DNA of 64,000 bases, taken from the NCBI RefSeq assembly GCF_018492665.1, contig NZ_JAFVME010000006.1, positions 496,001-560,000 of the forward strand. The letters are read 5' to 3'. A program made the translations under genes and the position numbers. Shown in pieces: positions 1 to 9,579 of this stretch. This DNA is from Pedobacter sp. B4-66. GTDB taxonomy: Bacteria; Bacteroidota; Bacteroidia; Sphingobacteriales; Sphingobacteriaceae. The notes under the pieces are model-generated. The model did no database searches and was not told the DNA's origin. It was given only the letters and a program-made list of their open reading frames with translations. Position 1 is the first letter of the stretch; each line of letters opens with the position of its first letter.

Positions 1-414
1 AACACCCTATTGTGGCCGTTTCTTGTTTACGGAGTTTTTGTTGTGCTCTTATTGACTCTCATTATTTCACTTTCCTTTTTTTTAGGTCAGCGACGTAAAG
101 ATAGGGCCACCGGCCAACCATACGAATCAGGAATATTAGCTACAGGATCAGCAAGACTTCGCTTTTCAGCACAGTTTTATCTGGTAGCCATGATATTTGT
201 AATTTTTGATATCGAGGTCGTGTTTATTGTTCTATGGGCCTTAGCCTTTAAAGAATTAGGCTGGCCAGGCTACCTCAGTATTTGTGTTTTTATTGGATTA
301 CTCGTTGCAGTATTAATTTATGAATGGAGCATTGGCGCTCTTGATTTTGGCCCCAATGGTAAAAAAATACTGAAGGCCTACCACAAATTCACTTTAAAGA
401 GACCTGTATCATGA
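1..414 (+). CDS. nuoA: NADH-quinone oxidoreductase subunit A (NuoA), 5' end outside window
   Basis: Small membrane subunit of respiratory complex I that helps shape the quinone entry region together with NuoH and NuoJ. The reading frame is open from base 1, and the apparent TTG start at 10 is probably internal: E. coli NuoA has about 14 residues before the equivalent point, so a short N-terminal piece lies outside the window. Three hydrophobic segments are visible. The family signatures are present: a YESGI motif, then [16 protein letters not shown] and the conserved acidic stretch [10 protein letters not shown]. The sequence is closer in layout to the E. coli subunit than to the shorter form I expect in many Bacteroidota, but this is recognition, not alignment. 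It is the first visible gene of the nuo operon and overlaps nuoB by 4 bp (ATGA). Confidence 0.93.
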   Translation, partial: NTLLWPFLVYGVFVVLLLTLIISLSFFLGQRRKDRATGQPYESGILATGSARLRFSAQFYLVAMIFVIFDIEVVFIVLWALAFKELGWPGYLSICVFIGLLVAVLIYEWSIGALDFGPNGKKILKAYHKFTLKRPVS

Positions 415-1049
415 AATGGTGGCTCACTAATCCGGCTGAACCGGCAAATGCAATAAAAGGAACTGGTTCTTTTGAAGAATCTGTTGGTCAGAGTGTGATG
501 TTAACTACTGTTCAGGGCTTACTTGCATGGGGGAGAAAAAACTCGATGTGGCCCTTTCATTTTGGACTTTCCTGTTGTTTCGTTGAAATGGCCACCAGCC
601 TCACCAGTAAATACGATGTAGCCCGTTTTGGAGCTGAAGTGATACGTGGCACTCCCCGGGAGGCCGATGTGATGGTAATAGCCGGAACCGTTTTTGTGAA
701 AATGGCACCAATCATTAAGCGCCTTCATGAACAAATGATGGAACCAAAATGGGTCATATCCATGGGCTCTTGCGCCAACTCAGGTGGCATGTACGACATA
801 TATAGCGTAGTACAAGGTGTAGATAAGTTTTTACCGGTAGATGTTTACGTACCCGGATGTCCACCCCGGCCTGATGCCTTTATGCAAGGACTAATGCTCC
901 TTGCCGATTCAGTTGGCAAGGAACAAAGACCTTTAAGCTGGGCCATTGGCCCCCAGGGAGTCATCAAACCGGAACAAGTATCAATGAAAGAACAAAAAAG
1001 ACAGGAACGTAAAAAGATGATCAATTTTCGTACGCCTGATCAGATTTAA
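411..1049 (+). CDS. nuoB: NADH-quinone oxidoreductase subunit B (NuoB)
   Basis: Peripheral-arm subunit that carries iron-sulfur cluster N2, the last electron carrier before quinone. The four cluster ligands can be seen: the tandem Cys55-Cys56 (LSCCFVEM), Cys121 ([11 protein letters not shown]) and Cys150 ([10 protein letters not shown]). The length of 212 residues is normal; E. coli NuoB has 220. The start ATG overlaps the stop of nuoA, which indicates translational coupling. The C-terminal 30 residues are Lys/Glu-rich and poorly conserved in the family. The gene is followed by a 27-bp gap and then the fused nuoCD. Confidence 0.97.
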   Translation: MKWWLTNPAEPANAIKGTGSFEESVGQSVMLTTVQGLLAWGRKNSMWPFHFGLSCCFVEMATSLTSKYDVARFGAEVIRGTPREADVMVIAGTVFVKMAPIIKRLHEQMMEPKWVISMGSCANSGGMYDIYSVVQGVDKFLPVDVYVPGCPPRPDAFMQGLMLLADSVGKEQRPLSWAIGPQGVIKPEQVSMKEQKRQERKKMINFRTPDQI

Positions 1050-1076
1050 TTAAAACAACCCAATAAAACTAAAGGC

Positions 1077-2825
1077 ATGAACAACGATTCAGGCTTAACC
1101 GACGAATTGGTCGCCAAATTCGGTGCTCATTTCTTCACTCCCCAGCTTACTGCTGACGAGGTGACTACTTTATGGGTTGCAAAAGAAAATATACTGAAGG
1201 TGCTTAGGTTCCTCAAGCAAGATATTCCTCAGCGTTTTGAATTATTGTACGACCTCTGCGCAATTGACGAGCGCAGTCGTGCTAAAAAAAATGGATCTCC
1301 TGCATCCGATTTTGCTATTGTTTATCACCTATTATCACTCCAACGAAACTGCTTTATCCGTTTAAAGATTGCCTTACATGGCGATTACCCTACTCTCCCA
1401 TCCATTACAGACTTATGGAAAAATGCCAATTGGTATGAGCGCGAAGTTTATGATATGTTCGGCATAAAATTCGAAGGACATCCTCATTTGCGCCGCATAC
1501 TAATGCCACTTACCTGGGAAGGTCATCCTTTAAGAAAGGAACACCCAGCCAGAGCTACTGAAATGGGTCCCTTTAAGCTATGGGATGAAAAGCAGGATCA
1601 GGAACAAGAGGCCTTACAATTCCATCCGGAAGACTGGGGACTGAAAAAACAAAGTGAAGATGCAGACTTCATGTTCCTAAACCTTGGTCCACAACACCCT
1701 GGCACACACGGGGTGTTACGTATCATTCTTCAGCTGGATGGCGAAGACATTGTGGATGCAGTTCCTGATATTGGATTTCATCATCGGGGAGCAGAGAAAA
1801 TGGGAGAACGTCAGTCATGGCACACCTATATCCCCTACACCGATCGTGTGGATTATCTGGGTGGGGTAATGAACAACCTTGCTTACCTATTAGCCGTCGA
1901 AAAACTAGCTGGAATTACGGTACCTGAACGCGTTAAAGTAATGCGTGTTATGCTTTGTGAGTTCTTCCGCATTGCAAGCCACCTGGTATGGTATGGCACT
2001 TTTGCGCAGGATTTAGGCCAGCTTTCGCCAGTATTTTACATGTTTACCGATAGGGAGAAAATATTCGACATTGTAGAGGCTATCTGCGGAGCAAGGATGC
2101 ACCCCAACTGGTTTAGAATTGGTGGAGTTTCTCAGGATTTACCTATTGGCTGGGATAAACTGGTAAGTCATTTTGTTGCTTACTTCCCTAAACAGCTAAA
2201 AGAATATCACCAGATGGTGATGCGCAATAGTATTTTCAAAGCCCGCACAGTAGGTATTGGAATTTACACTTTGGAAGAAGCTTTGGAATGGGGTGTAACA
2301 GGCCCCGGTTTGCGCGCATGCGGACTGGAATGGGATTTCAGAAAAAAACAACCTTATTCAGGTTACGAAAACTTCGATTTTGACATACCAACCTCACAAA
2401 ATGGTGATTGCTATGATAGAGCTCTGGTACGAGTAGATGAGATGTGGCAAAGCCTCCGCATTATTGATCAATGCCTGAAAAATATGCCCGAAGGAAGTTA
2501 TAAATCAGACCATCCTTTAACTACTCCTCCCCTTAAAAAAAACACGATGAAGGATATTGAAACCCTCATTACCCACTTTTTAAATGTAAGCTGGGGACCC
2601 GTGATTCCTTCTGGTGAAACCATGAGTTGTATTGAAGCTACAAAAGGAGCGAACAGCTACTACCTTACCAGTGATGGCAATACTTCTCCTTACAGAGTCA
2701 GGATACGTACCCCTTCATTTCCACACATGCAGATGCTCCCCTATATCAGTAAAGGGTACACTATTGCCGACTTACTCTCCATTTTAGGAAGTATGGATTA
2801 TGTACTCGCAGATATCGATAGATAA
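1077..2825 (+). CDS. nuoCD: Fused NADH-quinone oxidoreductase subunit C/D (NuoCD)
   Basis: Single 582-residue protein joining two complex I subunits that are separate in many bacteria. Residues 1 to about 165 are NuoC (30-kDa subunit), with the signature around [18 protein letters not shown] (118-135). Residues about 195 to 582 are NuoD (49-kDa subunit), with [13 protein letters not shown] (200-212). His207, His211 and Tyr254 in the YTDRVDY segment fall where the quinone-binding histidine and tyrosine of this family lie. The linker around 170-195 is charged and rich in Glu and Gln. The fusion is typical of E. coli and relatives (about 600 residues) and is unusual for Bacteroidota, which I expect mostly to carry nuoC and nuoD separately. 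The frame is clean, with no sign that the fusion is an artefact. Confidence 0.97.
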   Translation: MNNDSGLTDELVAKFGAHFFTPQLTADEVTTLWVAKENILKVLRFLKQDIPQRFELLYDLCAIDERSRAKKNGSPASDFAIVYHLLSLQRNCFIRLKIALHGDYPTLPSITDLWKNANWYEREVYDMFGIKFEGHPHLRRILMPLTWEGHPLRKEHPARATEMGPFKLWDEKQDQEQEALQFHPEDWGLKKQSEDADFMFLNLGPQHPGTHGVLRIILQLDGEDIVDAVPDIGFHHRGAEKMGERQSWHTYIPYTDRVDYLGGVMNNLAYLLAVEKLAGITVPERVKVMRVMLCEFFRIASHLVWYGTFAQDLGQLSPVFYMFTDREKIFDIVEAICGARMHPNWFRIGGVSQDLPIGWDKLVSHFVAYFPKQLKEYHQMVMRNSIFKARTVGIGIYTLEEALEWGVTGPGLRACGLEWDFRKKQPYSGYENFDFDIPTSQNGDCYDRALVRVDEMWQSLRIIDQCLKNMPEGSYKSDHPLTTPPLKKNTMKDIETLITHFLNVSWGPVIPSGETMSCIEATKGANSYYLTSDGNTSPYRVRIRTPSFPHMQMLPYISKGYTIADLLSILGSMDYVLADIDR

Positions 2826-2837
2826 AACAAAAAGAAG

Positions 2838-3302
2838 ATGTTATCAAAAGAAGAAATAAGAAGTATAGATCATGAGATTGCACTTGTTCCGGTGCGAAGG
2901 GCGGCCTGTATTGAAGCCCTCAAAATTGTGCAACACCATCGCGGATGGATTTCAGATGAGAGTCTACATGCCATTGCAGCGCACATGGAAATGTCTGCGG
3001 AAGAGCTGGATAGTGTAGCTACTTTCTACAACCTTATTTTTCGTAAACCTGTAGGCAGAAATATTATTTTACTATGTGATAGCATCAGCTGCTATGTGAT
3101 GGGCTATGAGAAAATTTATGAGCATCTGCAGACCCTACTACACATCAAATTTGGAGAAACAACTCCAGATTACAGGTTTACCCTTTTACCAAATCCCTGT
3201 TTAGGCAGTTGTGACCATGCCCCTACATTAATGATCAATCAGGATACTTATAGAGACTTAACAAACGAAAAACTAGATGATATTTTAAAAGAATACAAAT
3301 AA
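2838..3302 (+). CDS. nuoE: NADH-quinone oxidoreductase subunit E (NuoE)
   Basis: 24-kDa type subunit of the NADH dehydrogenase module. It carries 2Fe-2S cluster N1a, which lies near the FMN in NuoF. The thioredoxin-like ferredoxin ligands are Cys80 and Cys85 (CDSISC) and Cys121 and Cys125 (CLGSC). The length of 154 residues is close to E. coli NuoE (166). The N-terminal helical part ends in SVATFYNLIF, a strongly conserved motif of the family. The ATG lies 12 bp after nuoCD, and nuoF starts one base after its stop codon. Confidence 0.96.
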   Translation: MLSKEEIRSIDHEIALVPVRRAACIEALKIVQHHRGWISDESLHAIAAHMEMSAEELDSVATFYNLIFRKPVGRNIILLCDSISCYVMGYEKIYEHLQTLLHIKFGETTPDYRFTLLPNPCLGSCDHAPTLMINQDTYRDLTNEKLDDILKEYK

Positions 3303-3303
3303 C

Positions 3304-4575
3304 ATGGAAAGGCCTTTAACCCAACACATCAATTTCAACCGCACATCACTTAATCTAAAGGATTATGTAAGTGTTGGTGGTTATCAGGCTGTGCACAAGG
3401 CGCTAAAATCTATGGCCCCACAGGACGTTACAAAGATGGTACAGGAGGCTGATCTTAAAGGCCGCGGAGGGGCAGGTTTCAACACAGGGATGAAATGGAG
3501 TTTTGTTCCTATGAACGAGGTTGGACAAATAAAATACCTGATAGCAAATGCTGATGAGATGGAGCCTGGAACTTTTAAAGACCGTATGTTGCTGGAGGGC
3601 AATCCTCACCAGTTGATTGAAGGTATGATTGTTTCTGCCTTTGCCATACAGGCTAACATTTCTTACGTTTTTTTACGCTGGGCCTATAAAAAAGCAGCCT
3701 GGCTCATTGAGCATGCGATAGCAGAAGCCTATGCTGCCGGTTACCTTGGCAAAAACATCTTAGGCTCTCGCTTTAACCTCGAAATGCACTTACATACCGG
3801 AATTGGCAGGTACATGTGCGGAGAAGAAACGGCTTTATTAAATGCACTAGAGGGAAAAAGAGCCACACCGCGTGCTAAACCGCCTTTTCCACAAGTAAGT
3901 GGCTTATTTGGTAAACCCACTATCGTTAACAACGTAGAAACGTTAAGTAACATTCCACATATCATTAACAACGGGCCTGATTGGTTTAAAGCATTGAGTC
4001 TAACCTCTGATGCTGGCACAAAACTATATGGCATTAGCGGTAAGGTAAATAAACCGGGATTATGGGAACTACCTATGGGTACAACTATAAGGGAACTCAT
4101 TGAAGAACATGCGGGAGGTATGAAAAAAGGTTTCAAATTTAGAGGTGCCCTTCCGGGAGGTGCTTCTACTGATTTTCTGGTAGAAGAGCACCTTGATGTT
4201 AAAATGGATTATAAATCTGTTTCCGCAGCAGGGAGCCGACTGGGAACTGGCACAATGATTATTCTAGACGACCACACCTGTCCGGTTGGCTTTGTACATA
4301 ATCTGGAACATTTCTTTGCACAAGAATCCTGTGGATGGTGCACTCCATGTAGGGAAGGCTTACCATGGACAGAAAGAATTTTGCTTTCCATTGAAAATGG
4401 AGAAGGCCGAATGGAGGATCTGGACTTGCTTGAAATGCATACACATCATCTAGGTCCTGGAAATACTTTTTGTGCTTTGGCTCCTGGAGCAATGGAGCCT
4501 CTTCAAAGTGGTTTAAAATATTTCAGAGAAGACTTTGAAAAACATATAAATGAAAAAAAATGTCCCTGGAGGTGA
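3304..4575 (+). CDS. nuoF: NADH-quinone oxidoreductase subunit F (NuoF), NADH-binding
   Basis: Catalytic 51-kDa type subunit that oxidises NADH through FMN and passes electrons to 4Fe-4S cluster N3. The glycine-rich nucleotide-binding loop is LKGRGGAGFNTGMKW (51-65). A second conserved FMN-site segment is around TGIGRYMCGEETALLNALEG (165-184). Cluster N3 ligands are Cys343, Cys346 and Cys349 in ESCGWCTPCREG, plus Cys390. That cluster motif with Trp-Cys-Thr reads like the E. coli protein. The length of 423 residues is slightly under E. coli (445). The last codons overlap the Shine-Dalgarno-like sequence of nuoG. Confidence 0.97.
   Translation: MERPLTQHINFNRTSLNLKDYVSVGGYQAVHKALKSMAPQDVTKMVQEADLKGRGGAGFNTGMKWSFVPMNEVGQIKYLIANADEMEPGTFKDRMLLEGNPHQLIEGMIVSAFAIQANISYVFLRWAYKKAAWLIEHAIAEAYAAGYLGKNILGSRFNLEMHLHTGIGRYMCGEETALLNALEGKRATPRAKPPFPQVSGLFGKPTIVNNVETLSNIPHIINNGPDWFKALSLTSDAGTKLYGISGKVNKPGLWELPMGTTIRELIEEHAGGMKKGFKFRGALPGGASTDFLVEEHLDVKMDYKSVSAAGSRLGTGTMIILDDHTCPVGFVHNLEHFFAQESCGWCTPCREGLPWTERILLSIENGEGRMEDLDLLEMHTHHLGPGNTFCALAPGAMEPLQSGLKYFREDFEKHINEKKCPWR
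4568..4574 (+). promoter_or_regulatory. Ribosome binding site deciding the nuoG start
   Basis: GGAGGTG lies 6 bases before the ATG at 4581 and overlaps the last codons and stop of nuoF. An in-frame ATG at 4560 would place this purine-rich site inside the gene. Strong Shine-Dalgarno sequences are uncommon in Bacteroidota. Starting at 4581 also puts the NuoG cluster N7 cysteines at 228, 231, 235 and 263, the numbering I recall for E. coli NuoG. Confidence 0.7.
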
Positions 4576-4580
4576 AAAAA

Positions 4581-7223
4581 ATGGCAATCATATATATTGA
4601 TCATAAAGCTTACGAAGTAACGCCAGGCAAAAATGTGCTGGAAACCTGCCTTACGCTAGGTTTTAACCTGCCCTATTTTTGCTGGCATCCAGCTATGGGG
4701 TCTGTAGGTGCTTGTCGTCAATGTGCCATTAAACTTTTTAAAGATGAGGACGATACCAGAGGACGTTTGGTAATGTCGTGCATGGAAATGGTGAAAGACA
4801 ATATGTATTTGTCGATTGATGACCCAACAGCCAAAGCTTTTCGTGCGCAGGTGATTGAATGGTTAATGACCAACCACCCGCATGATTGTGCTGTTTGTGA
4901 TGAAGGAGGCGCTTGTCACCTTCAGGACATGACTGTTATGACGGGCCATACCTACCGTCGTTTTAACTACCCTAAACGCAGCTATAAGAACCAATACCTC
5001 GGCCCCTTCATCAATCATGAAATGAACCGCTGTATTCAATGCTATCGCTGTGTCCGCTTTTATAAAGATTATGCCGGCGGAAAAGATTTGGATGTATTTG
5101 CTGCTCATAACCATGTTTATTTTGGAAGAGCTGAAGATGGCATTCTGGAGAATGAATTTAGTGGCAACCTTGCTGAAATTTGTCCTACAGGGGTTTTTAC
5201 TGACAGAACCCTAAAGGCGCACTATACCCGAAAATGGGACATGACTACGGCTCCATCCATTTGTCAACATTGCAGTCTGGGTTGTAATATCATTGCCGGA
5301 GAGCGGTATGGAGAACTCCGCCAAATTACCAGCCGCTTTAACGGGGAGGTAAACGGATATTTTCTTTGCGATCGTGGACGGTTTGGTTATGAATTTGTAA
5401 ACAGTACCAATCGGGTTCAGCAACCATTAATACGCTCAAAAAGCTCTGATGCGACGGATAAACAGAGCTTGTATCATTACCTTAAAAACATCTTAGCTAC
5501 TGATAAAATAATCGGTATCGCCTCACCAAGGGCATCACTTGAAGCTAACTTTGCACTAAGGAAACTGGTTGGAAAAGAGAATTTTTATCAAGGCATTCCA
5601 GAAATGGAAGCTCTCCTTATGCGTTGTATACTCTACATACTAAACACAGGGCATGTCCATTCTTCATCACTCAAAGAAATGGAATCTGCCGATGTAGTTT
5701 TAATACTTGGAGAAGACCCAACCAATGCAGCTCCCTTAATGGCCTTAGCCATTAGACAGGCGGTACGTAGAGAGCCAATCCAAAAAGGAGAAATGTATAT
5801 AGCCCATCCTACGCAAACTAAATTAGATGAGTTGGCTAGTAATGCTGCACACCTATCACCTGATGAAATTGCACGACTAGGATATGCCATAGCCAATGCA
5901 CTTAATAAAAATGCTCCTTTACCGGAAAACCTTAACGCGAATACCTTAAAGCTTGCCAAACGCATTGCCCGCATCTTAAAAAAAGCCACAAAACCATTAA
6001 TTATTAGCGGAACAAGCTTAGGAAGCGAATCAATCATTAAAGCAGCTGCAAATGTTGCCTTTGCCTTGAGTACTGATGATAAAAAAGCAAGTCTATCTTT
6101 TATCGTACCCGAGTGCAATTCAATGGGGCTGGCGATGATGAAAGCTCCATCCTTAATGCACGCTAAAGAAACAATAGAAAATGGCAAAGCAAACACCATT
6201 ATTGTGTTAGAAAATGACCTTTACCGCCGCAGTGCAAAAAAAGAAATAGACACTCTTTTTAACCTATGCAAAGAGGTTATTGTATTAGATCATCTCCACA
6301 ATGAAACTACCGGTAAAGCAAGTGTATTAATACCTGTTGCCACCTTTGCAGAAGCAGAAGGTACAATGGTAAACAATGAAGGCAGAGCACAGCGTTTCTT
6401 TCAGGTATTTAGTCCTAAAAATGAGAACTTTAGAGAAAGCTGGAGGTGGCTTGACGAGTTCAGGCAGTTTAAAGATGGCATAAACCCTGAAGAGCTAAAA
6501 GTACCCGACGATTTGATGACAGAGATGGTAGCATCAATGCCTCAGTTTAAAGGCGCAGAAGCTGTGACTCCAGACGCAGATTTCCGTATGTTCGGACAAA
6601 AAATACCTCGCGAGCCACATCGTTACAGTGGTCGCACAGCTATGCTGGCGAACATTAATGTTAGTGAGCCTAAACCTCATGAAGATTCTATTTCAGCGTT
6701 ATCATTTACAATGGAAGGCTACAAAGGCATGCCTCCAGCTCCCTTAATTCCATTTTTCTGGGCACCGGGTTGGAACTCTGTACAATCCATCAATAAGTAT
6801 CAAGAGGAAGTGGGTGGCTCTTTGCGCGGTGGCGACCCTGGTAAAAGATTGTTCCCAAAAATGCCTGTCTTAGAAAAAATATTCATGAATCATATCCCCC
6901 CAGTTTTTTCACCATTACCAGGGGAATGGCAGATCCTTTCTTTACCACAAATTTTTGGCACGGAAGAACTCAGCATTTACACTCCGGGTGTCGCAGAACG
7001 TGCTCCAAAACCATACATCGCCATCAATAAAAAGGATGCAAAAAGCTTAAATATTATAGAGAATGAAAGTCTGCAAGTGCAGATACAGGATCAGAATTAT
7101 ACGCTTCCGGTAAGGATAAAAAAAGAACTCCCTGATGGTTTGGCTGGCATTCCATATAACATTCCCGGAATGTGCGGAATAGGCTGGCCAGCAAAAGGAA
7201 CATTAAAGAAAGGAAAAACATGA
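4581..7223 (+). CDS. nuoG: NADH-quinone oxidoreductase subunit G (NuoG)
   Basis: Large iron-sulfur subunit of the electron-input module, 880 residues from the chosen start. Numbered from that start, cluster N1b (2Fe-2S) uses Cys34, Cys45, Cys48 and Cys67. Cluster N5 uses His99, Cys103, Cys106 and Cys112. Cluster N4 uses Cys151, Cys154, Cys157 and Cys201. A fourth set, Cys228, Cys231, Cys235 and Cys263, corresponds to the off-pathway cluster N7 known in E. coli and Thermus. Residues from about 225 onward form a molybdopterin-oxidoreductase-like domain without visible cofactor function. The length is close to E. coli NuoG (about 908). Its stop overlaps the nuoH start (ATGA). Confidence 0.96.
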   Translation: MAIIYIDHKAYEVTPGKNVLETCLTLGFNLPYFCWHPAMGSVGACRQCAIKLFKDEDDTRGRLVMSCMEMVKDNMYLSIDDPTAKAFRAQVIEWLMTNHPHDCAVCDEGGACHLQDMTVMTGHTYRRFNYPKRSYKNQYLGPFINHEMNRCIQCYRCVRFYKDYAGGKDLDVFAAHNHVYFGRAEDGILENEFSGNLAEICPTGVFTDRTLKAHYTRKWDMTTAPSICQHCSLGCNIIAGERYGELRQITSRFNGEVNGYFLCDRGRFGYEFVNSTNRVQQPLIRSKSSDATDKQSLYHYLKNILATDKIIGIASPRASLEANFALRKLVGKENFYQGIPEMEALLMRCILYILNTGHVHSSSLKEMESADVVLILGEDPTNAAPLMALAIRQAVRREPIQKGEMYIAHPTQTKLDELASNAAHLSPDEIARLGYAIANALNKNAPLPENLNANTLKLAKRIARILKKATKPLIISGTSLGSESIIKAAANVAFALSTDDKKASLSFIVPECNSMGLAMMKAPSLMHAKETIENGKANTIIVLENDLYRRSAKKEIDTLFNLCKEVIVLDHLHNETTGKASVLIPVATFAEAEGTMVNNEGRAQRFFQVFSPKNENFRESWRWLDEFRQFKDGINPEELKVPDDLMTEMVASMPQFKGAEAVTPDADFRMFGQKIPREPHRYSGRTAMLANINVSEPKPHEDSISALSFTMEGYKGMPPAPLIPFFWAPGWNSVQSINKYQEEVGGSLRGGDPGKRLFPKMPVLEKIFMNHIPPVFSPLPGEWQILSLPQIFGTEELSIYTPGVAERAPKPYIAINKKDAKSLNIIENESLQVQIQDQNYTLPVRIKKELPDGLAGIPYNIPGMCGIGWPAKGTLKKGKT

Positions 7224-8179
7224 GCACTGTACTTCAATATATCGTAATGATTGTAATTGTGTTATTTGTTTTAACCACAATTGCAGCCTGGCTAATCTGG
7301 CTGGAACGACGAATGCTGGCTGTTTGGCAAAATAGATGTGGCCCAAATCGTGCCGGTCCTTTTGGGCTGTTCATTGTGGTTGCAGATACCATCAAACTGT
7401 TTTTCAAAGAAGATTGGATTCCACCATTTGCGGATAAAACCATATTTGTAATTGCCCCGGCAATTGTTGCTGCCACGGTATTGATGAGTTTTGTAATTAT
7501 CCCTTATGCACCAGGTATTCTTATCGCTGATCTGAATGTCGGTTTGCTTTTCTTCCTTGCCATGTCCTCTTTAGGTGTATACAGCATTGTGCTTGGTGGT
7601 TGGGCGTCTAACAATAAATACTCCCTTTTAGGAGCATTACGTGGTGCTTCGCAAATGATCAGTTATGAAGTATTTATGGCCCTCTCCCTTATGGGAGTAG
7701 TGATGATCTCAGGCTCCTTCAGGTTGTCAGATATCGTAATGGCTCAAAAAGATTGCTGGTTTATCATTACCCAACCCACGGCTTTTGTGGTTTTCATGAT
7801 TGCGGGCATTGCCGAAACACATCGGCTTCCTTTTGATATTCCGGAAGCAGAAAGTGAGCTCGTGGCAGGTTTCCATTCAGAATATTCGGGTATGAAATTC
7901 GGGATGTTCTTTATTGGCGAATACCTGGGAATCACCCTCATTTCGGCAATGGTGGTAACGCTGTTTTTTGGAGGCTGGTTAGGCCCGGCATTCCTCCCTC
8001 CATTGGTTTGGTTTATACTTAAAACTTTTGTTTTCATTTTGTTTTTCATTTTACTGAGGGCTTCACTGCCAAGACCCAGATATGATCAACTGATGGAATA
8101 TGGATGGAAAATATTATTACCTGTGGCTTTATTAAACTTATTAATTACCGGAGCAATTGTATTGATGATGAACAAATGA
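7220..8179 (+). CDS. nuoH: NADH-quinone oxidoreductase subunit H (NuoH)
   Basis: Membrane subunit that forms the quinone chamber at the junction of the two arms of complex I. The ATG at 7220 overlaps the nuoG stop and gives 319 residues beginning MSTVLQYIVM; E. coli NuoH has 325. The frame is open 16 codons further upstream, but that stretch lies inside nuoG and is charged. About eight hydrophobic helices are apparent. Family signatures are GPNRAGPFGLFIVVADTIKL and the loop AETHRLPFDIPEAESELVAG, which is rich in functional glutamates. A 41-bp gap separates it from nuoI. Confidence 0.96.
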   Translation: MSTVLQYIVMIVIVLFVLTTIAAWLIWLERRMLAVWQNRCGPNRAGPFGLFIVVADTIKLFFKEDWIPPFADKTIFVIAPAIVAATVLMSFVIIPYAPGILIADLNVGLLFFLAMSSLGVYSIVLGGWASNNKYSLLGALRGASQMISYEVFMALSLMGVVMISGSFRLSDIVMAQKDCWFIITQPTAFVVFMIAGIAETHRLPFDIPEAESELVAGFHSEYSGMKFGMFFIGEYLGITLISAMVVTLFFGGWLGPAFLPPLVWFILKTFVFILFFILLRASLPRPRYDQLMEYGWKILLPVALLNLLITGAIVLMMNK

Positions 8180-8220
8180 TGACCTCTTAAAGTGGTAATC
8201 ATGACATAAAAACGAAAGCA

Positions 8221-8736
8221 ATGATTAGTCTGCTAAGAACGATTGGACTCACTTTTCTGCACATGTTCAGAAAAAGAGAAACGATACAGTATCCTGAGGA
8301 AAAGGTGTCATTGCACCCTCGTTGGCGTGGACGAATCGTTTTAACCAGAGACCCAGATATGGGTGAGCGCTGTGTGGGCTGTTATTTATGCGCTGCCGCT
8401 TGTCCGGTTGATTGTATTTCATTACAAGCCACCGAAGATGAAAATGGCCGAAGATACCCCGAGTTCTTTCGCATCAATTTCTCACGTTGTATTTTTTGTG
8501 GCTACTGCGAGGAAGCCTGCCCCACTTACGCAATACAGCTTATCCCCGACTTTGAGATGGCAGAATACAACCGTCAGGATTTGGTTTATGAGAAAGAAGA
8601 TTTATTAATCGATAGTCAGGGTAAATACCCCGGTTACAATTATTACAAAGTTGCCGGATTGGATTCCGGTGTAAAAGGAAAAGGAGAAGGCCACAACGAA
8701 GATCCTCCTATTGACGTACATAGTTTATTACCCTAA
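8221..8736 (+). CDS. nuoI: NADH-quinone oxidoreductase subunit I (NuoI)
   Basis: Ferredoxin-like subunit with two 4Fe-4S clusters, N6a and N6b, which carry electrons from NuoG to NuoB. The two ligand motifs are [12 protein letters not shown] (51-62) and [12 protein letters not shown] (90-101). An amphipathic N-terminal helix (residues 1-17) fits attachment at the membrane surface. The length of 171 residues matches the family. The C-terminal 30 residues are less conserved. It is followed two bases later by nuoJ. Confidence 0.96.
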   Translation: MISLLRTIGLTFLHMFRKRETIQYPEEKVSLHPRWRGRIVLTRDPDMGERCVGCYLCAAACPVDCISLQATEDENGRRYPEFFRINFSRCIFCGYCEEACPTYAIQLIPDFEMAEYNRQDLVYEKEDLLIDSQGKYPGYNYYKVAGLDSGVKGKGEGHNEDPPIDVHSLLP

Positions 8737-8738
8737 AA

Positions 8739-9269
8739 ATGGACATTATATTCTATATCACTGCTTTTGTGACCCTAAGTTCTACCCTTATGGTTGTTAC
8801 CCGGCACAACCCTGTACATGCCTTACTATATCTTGTTATTTCTCTGTTATCATTGTCTGTGATCTTCTTTTTGCTGGGTGCACCATTTGCAGCATTGCTT
8901 GAAATTATCATCTATGCAGGTGCAATTATGGTACTTTTTATATTTGTAATTATGCTTTTAAACCTTGGCAAGGAAACAGCAAAACAAGAGAAAGAATGGC
9001 TCAAACCCAAGGTTTGGGCAGGACCAACCATCTTATCGGCCATCCTTTTAGCAGAACTGCTTTTTCTAATCACCCTGCCTAACAACACCACATCCAGTCA
9101 ACAAACTGTGGATGCTAAAGCGGTGGCCATTTCATTATTCGGGCCATATCTTATTGGCGTAGAGCTGGCCGCCATGTTATTAATGGCCGGCGTAGTAGGC
9201 GCAGCACATATTGGGCAACATAAAAAAACTGTATTACACCGATTTTTAAAAGAGGAGGAACCATCATGA
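8739..9269 (+). CDS. nuoJ: NADH-quinone oxidoreductase subunit J (NuoJ)
   Basis: Membrane subunit next to NuoK in the proton-pumping arm. Five hydrophobic segments can be followed, the first starting near residue 3. The family-typical stretch is [23 protein letters not shown], in which the third helix contains the pi-bulge region. The length of 176 residues agrees with E. coli NuoJ (184). The stop overlaps the nuoK start by 4 bp. Confidence 0.94.
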   Translation: MDIIFYITAFVTLSSTLMVVTRHNPVHALLYLVISLLSLSVIFFLLGAPFAALLEIIIYAGAIMVLFIFVIMLLNLGKETAKQEKEWLKPKVWAGPTILSAILLAELLFLITLPNNTTSSQQTVDAKAVAISLFGPYLIGVELAAMLLMAGVVGAAHIGQHKKTVLHRFLKEEEPS

Positions 9270-9577
9270 ACCCATCTGTATCTATAGAAATGATTCTGTT
9301 ACTGGCCGGTTTACTTTTCGTATTGGGCATTGTCGGAGTTATTATCCGCAAGAATATCATTTTTATGCTGCTCTCCATTGAAATAATGTTGAATGCTGCC
9401 GGTCTTGCATTTGTTGCTGCCGGATCACACTGGGGGCAACCCGATGGACAAATAATGTTCATTTTTATTTTGGCAATGGCTGCTGCAGAAGTTTCTATTG
9501 GGCTAGCATTAATACTACAGACTTATCATCAACATAAATCACTGGATATTGACACTTTGAAAGAAATGAAAGGATAA
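9266..9577 (+). CDS. nuoK: NADH-quinone oxidoreductase subunit K (NuoK)
   Basis: Small three-helix membrane subunit of 103 residues (E. coli has 100). It carries two conserved membrane glutamates used in proton transfer. One lies in the second helix ([13 protein letters not shown]) and one in the third ([14 protein letters not shown]). The ATGA overlap with nuoJ fits translational coupling. It belongs to the same fold as the cation/proton antiporter MnhC/MrpC, but the operon context leaves no doubt. Confidence 0.96.
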   Translation: MNPSVSIEMILLLAGLLFVLGIVGVIIRKNIIFMLLSIEIMLNAAGLAFVAAGSHWGQPDGQIMFIFILAMAAAEVSIGLALILQTYHQHKSLDIDTLKEMKG

Positions 9578-9579
9578 TC

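Noticed and set aside
1077..2825. NuoCD as a sequencing-error fusion of two genes
   Set aside because: The frame is continuous, with a plausible charged linker and E. coli-like length, and no internal start has a ribosome site.
5633..6199. Long minus-strand open frame (188 codons) inside nuoG
   Set aside because: It lies fully antisense to the well-supported nuoG and has no recognisable motif; it is a shadow of nuoG codon use.
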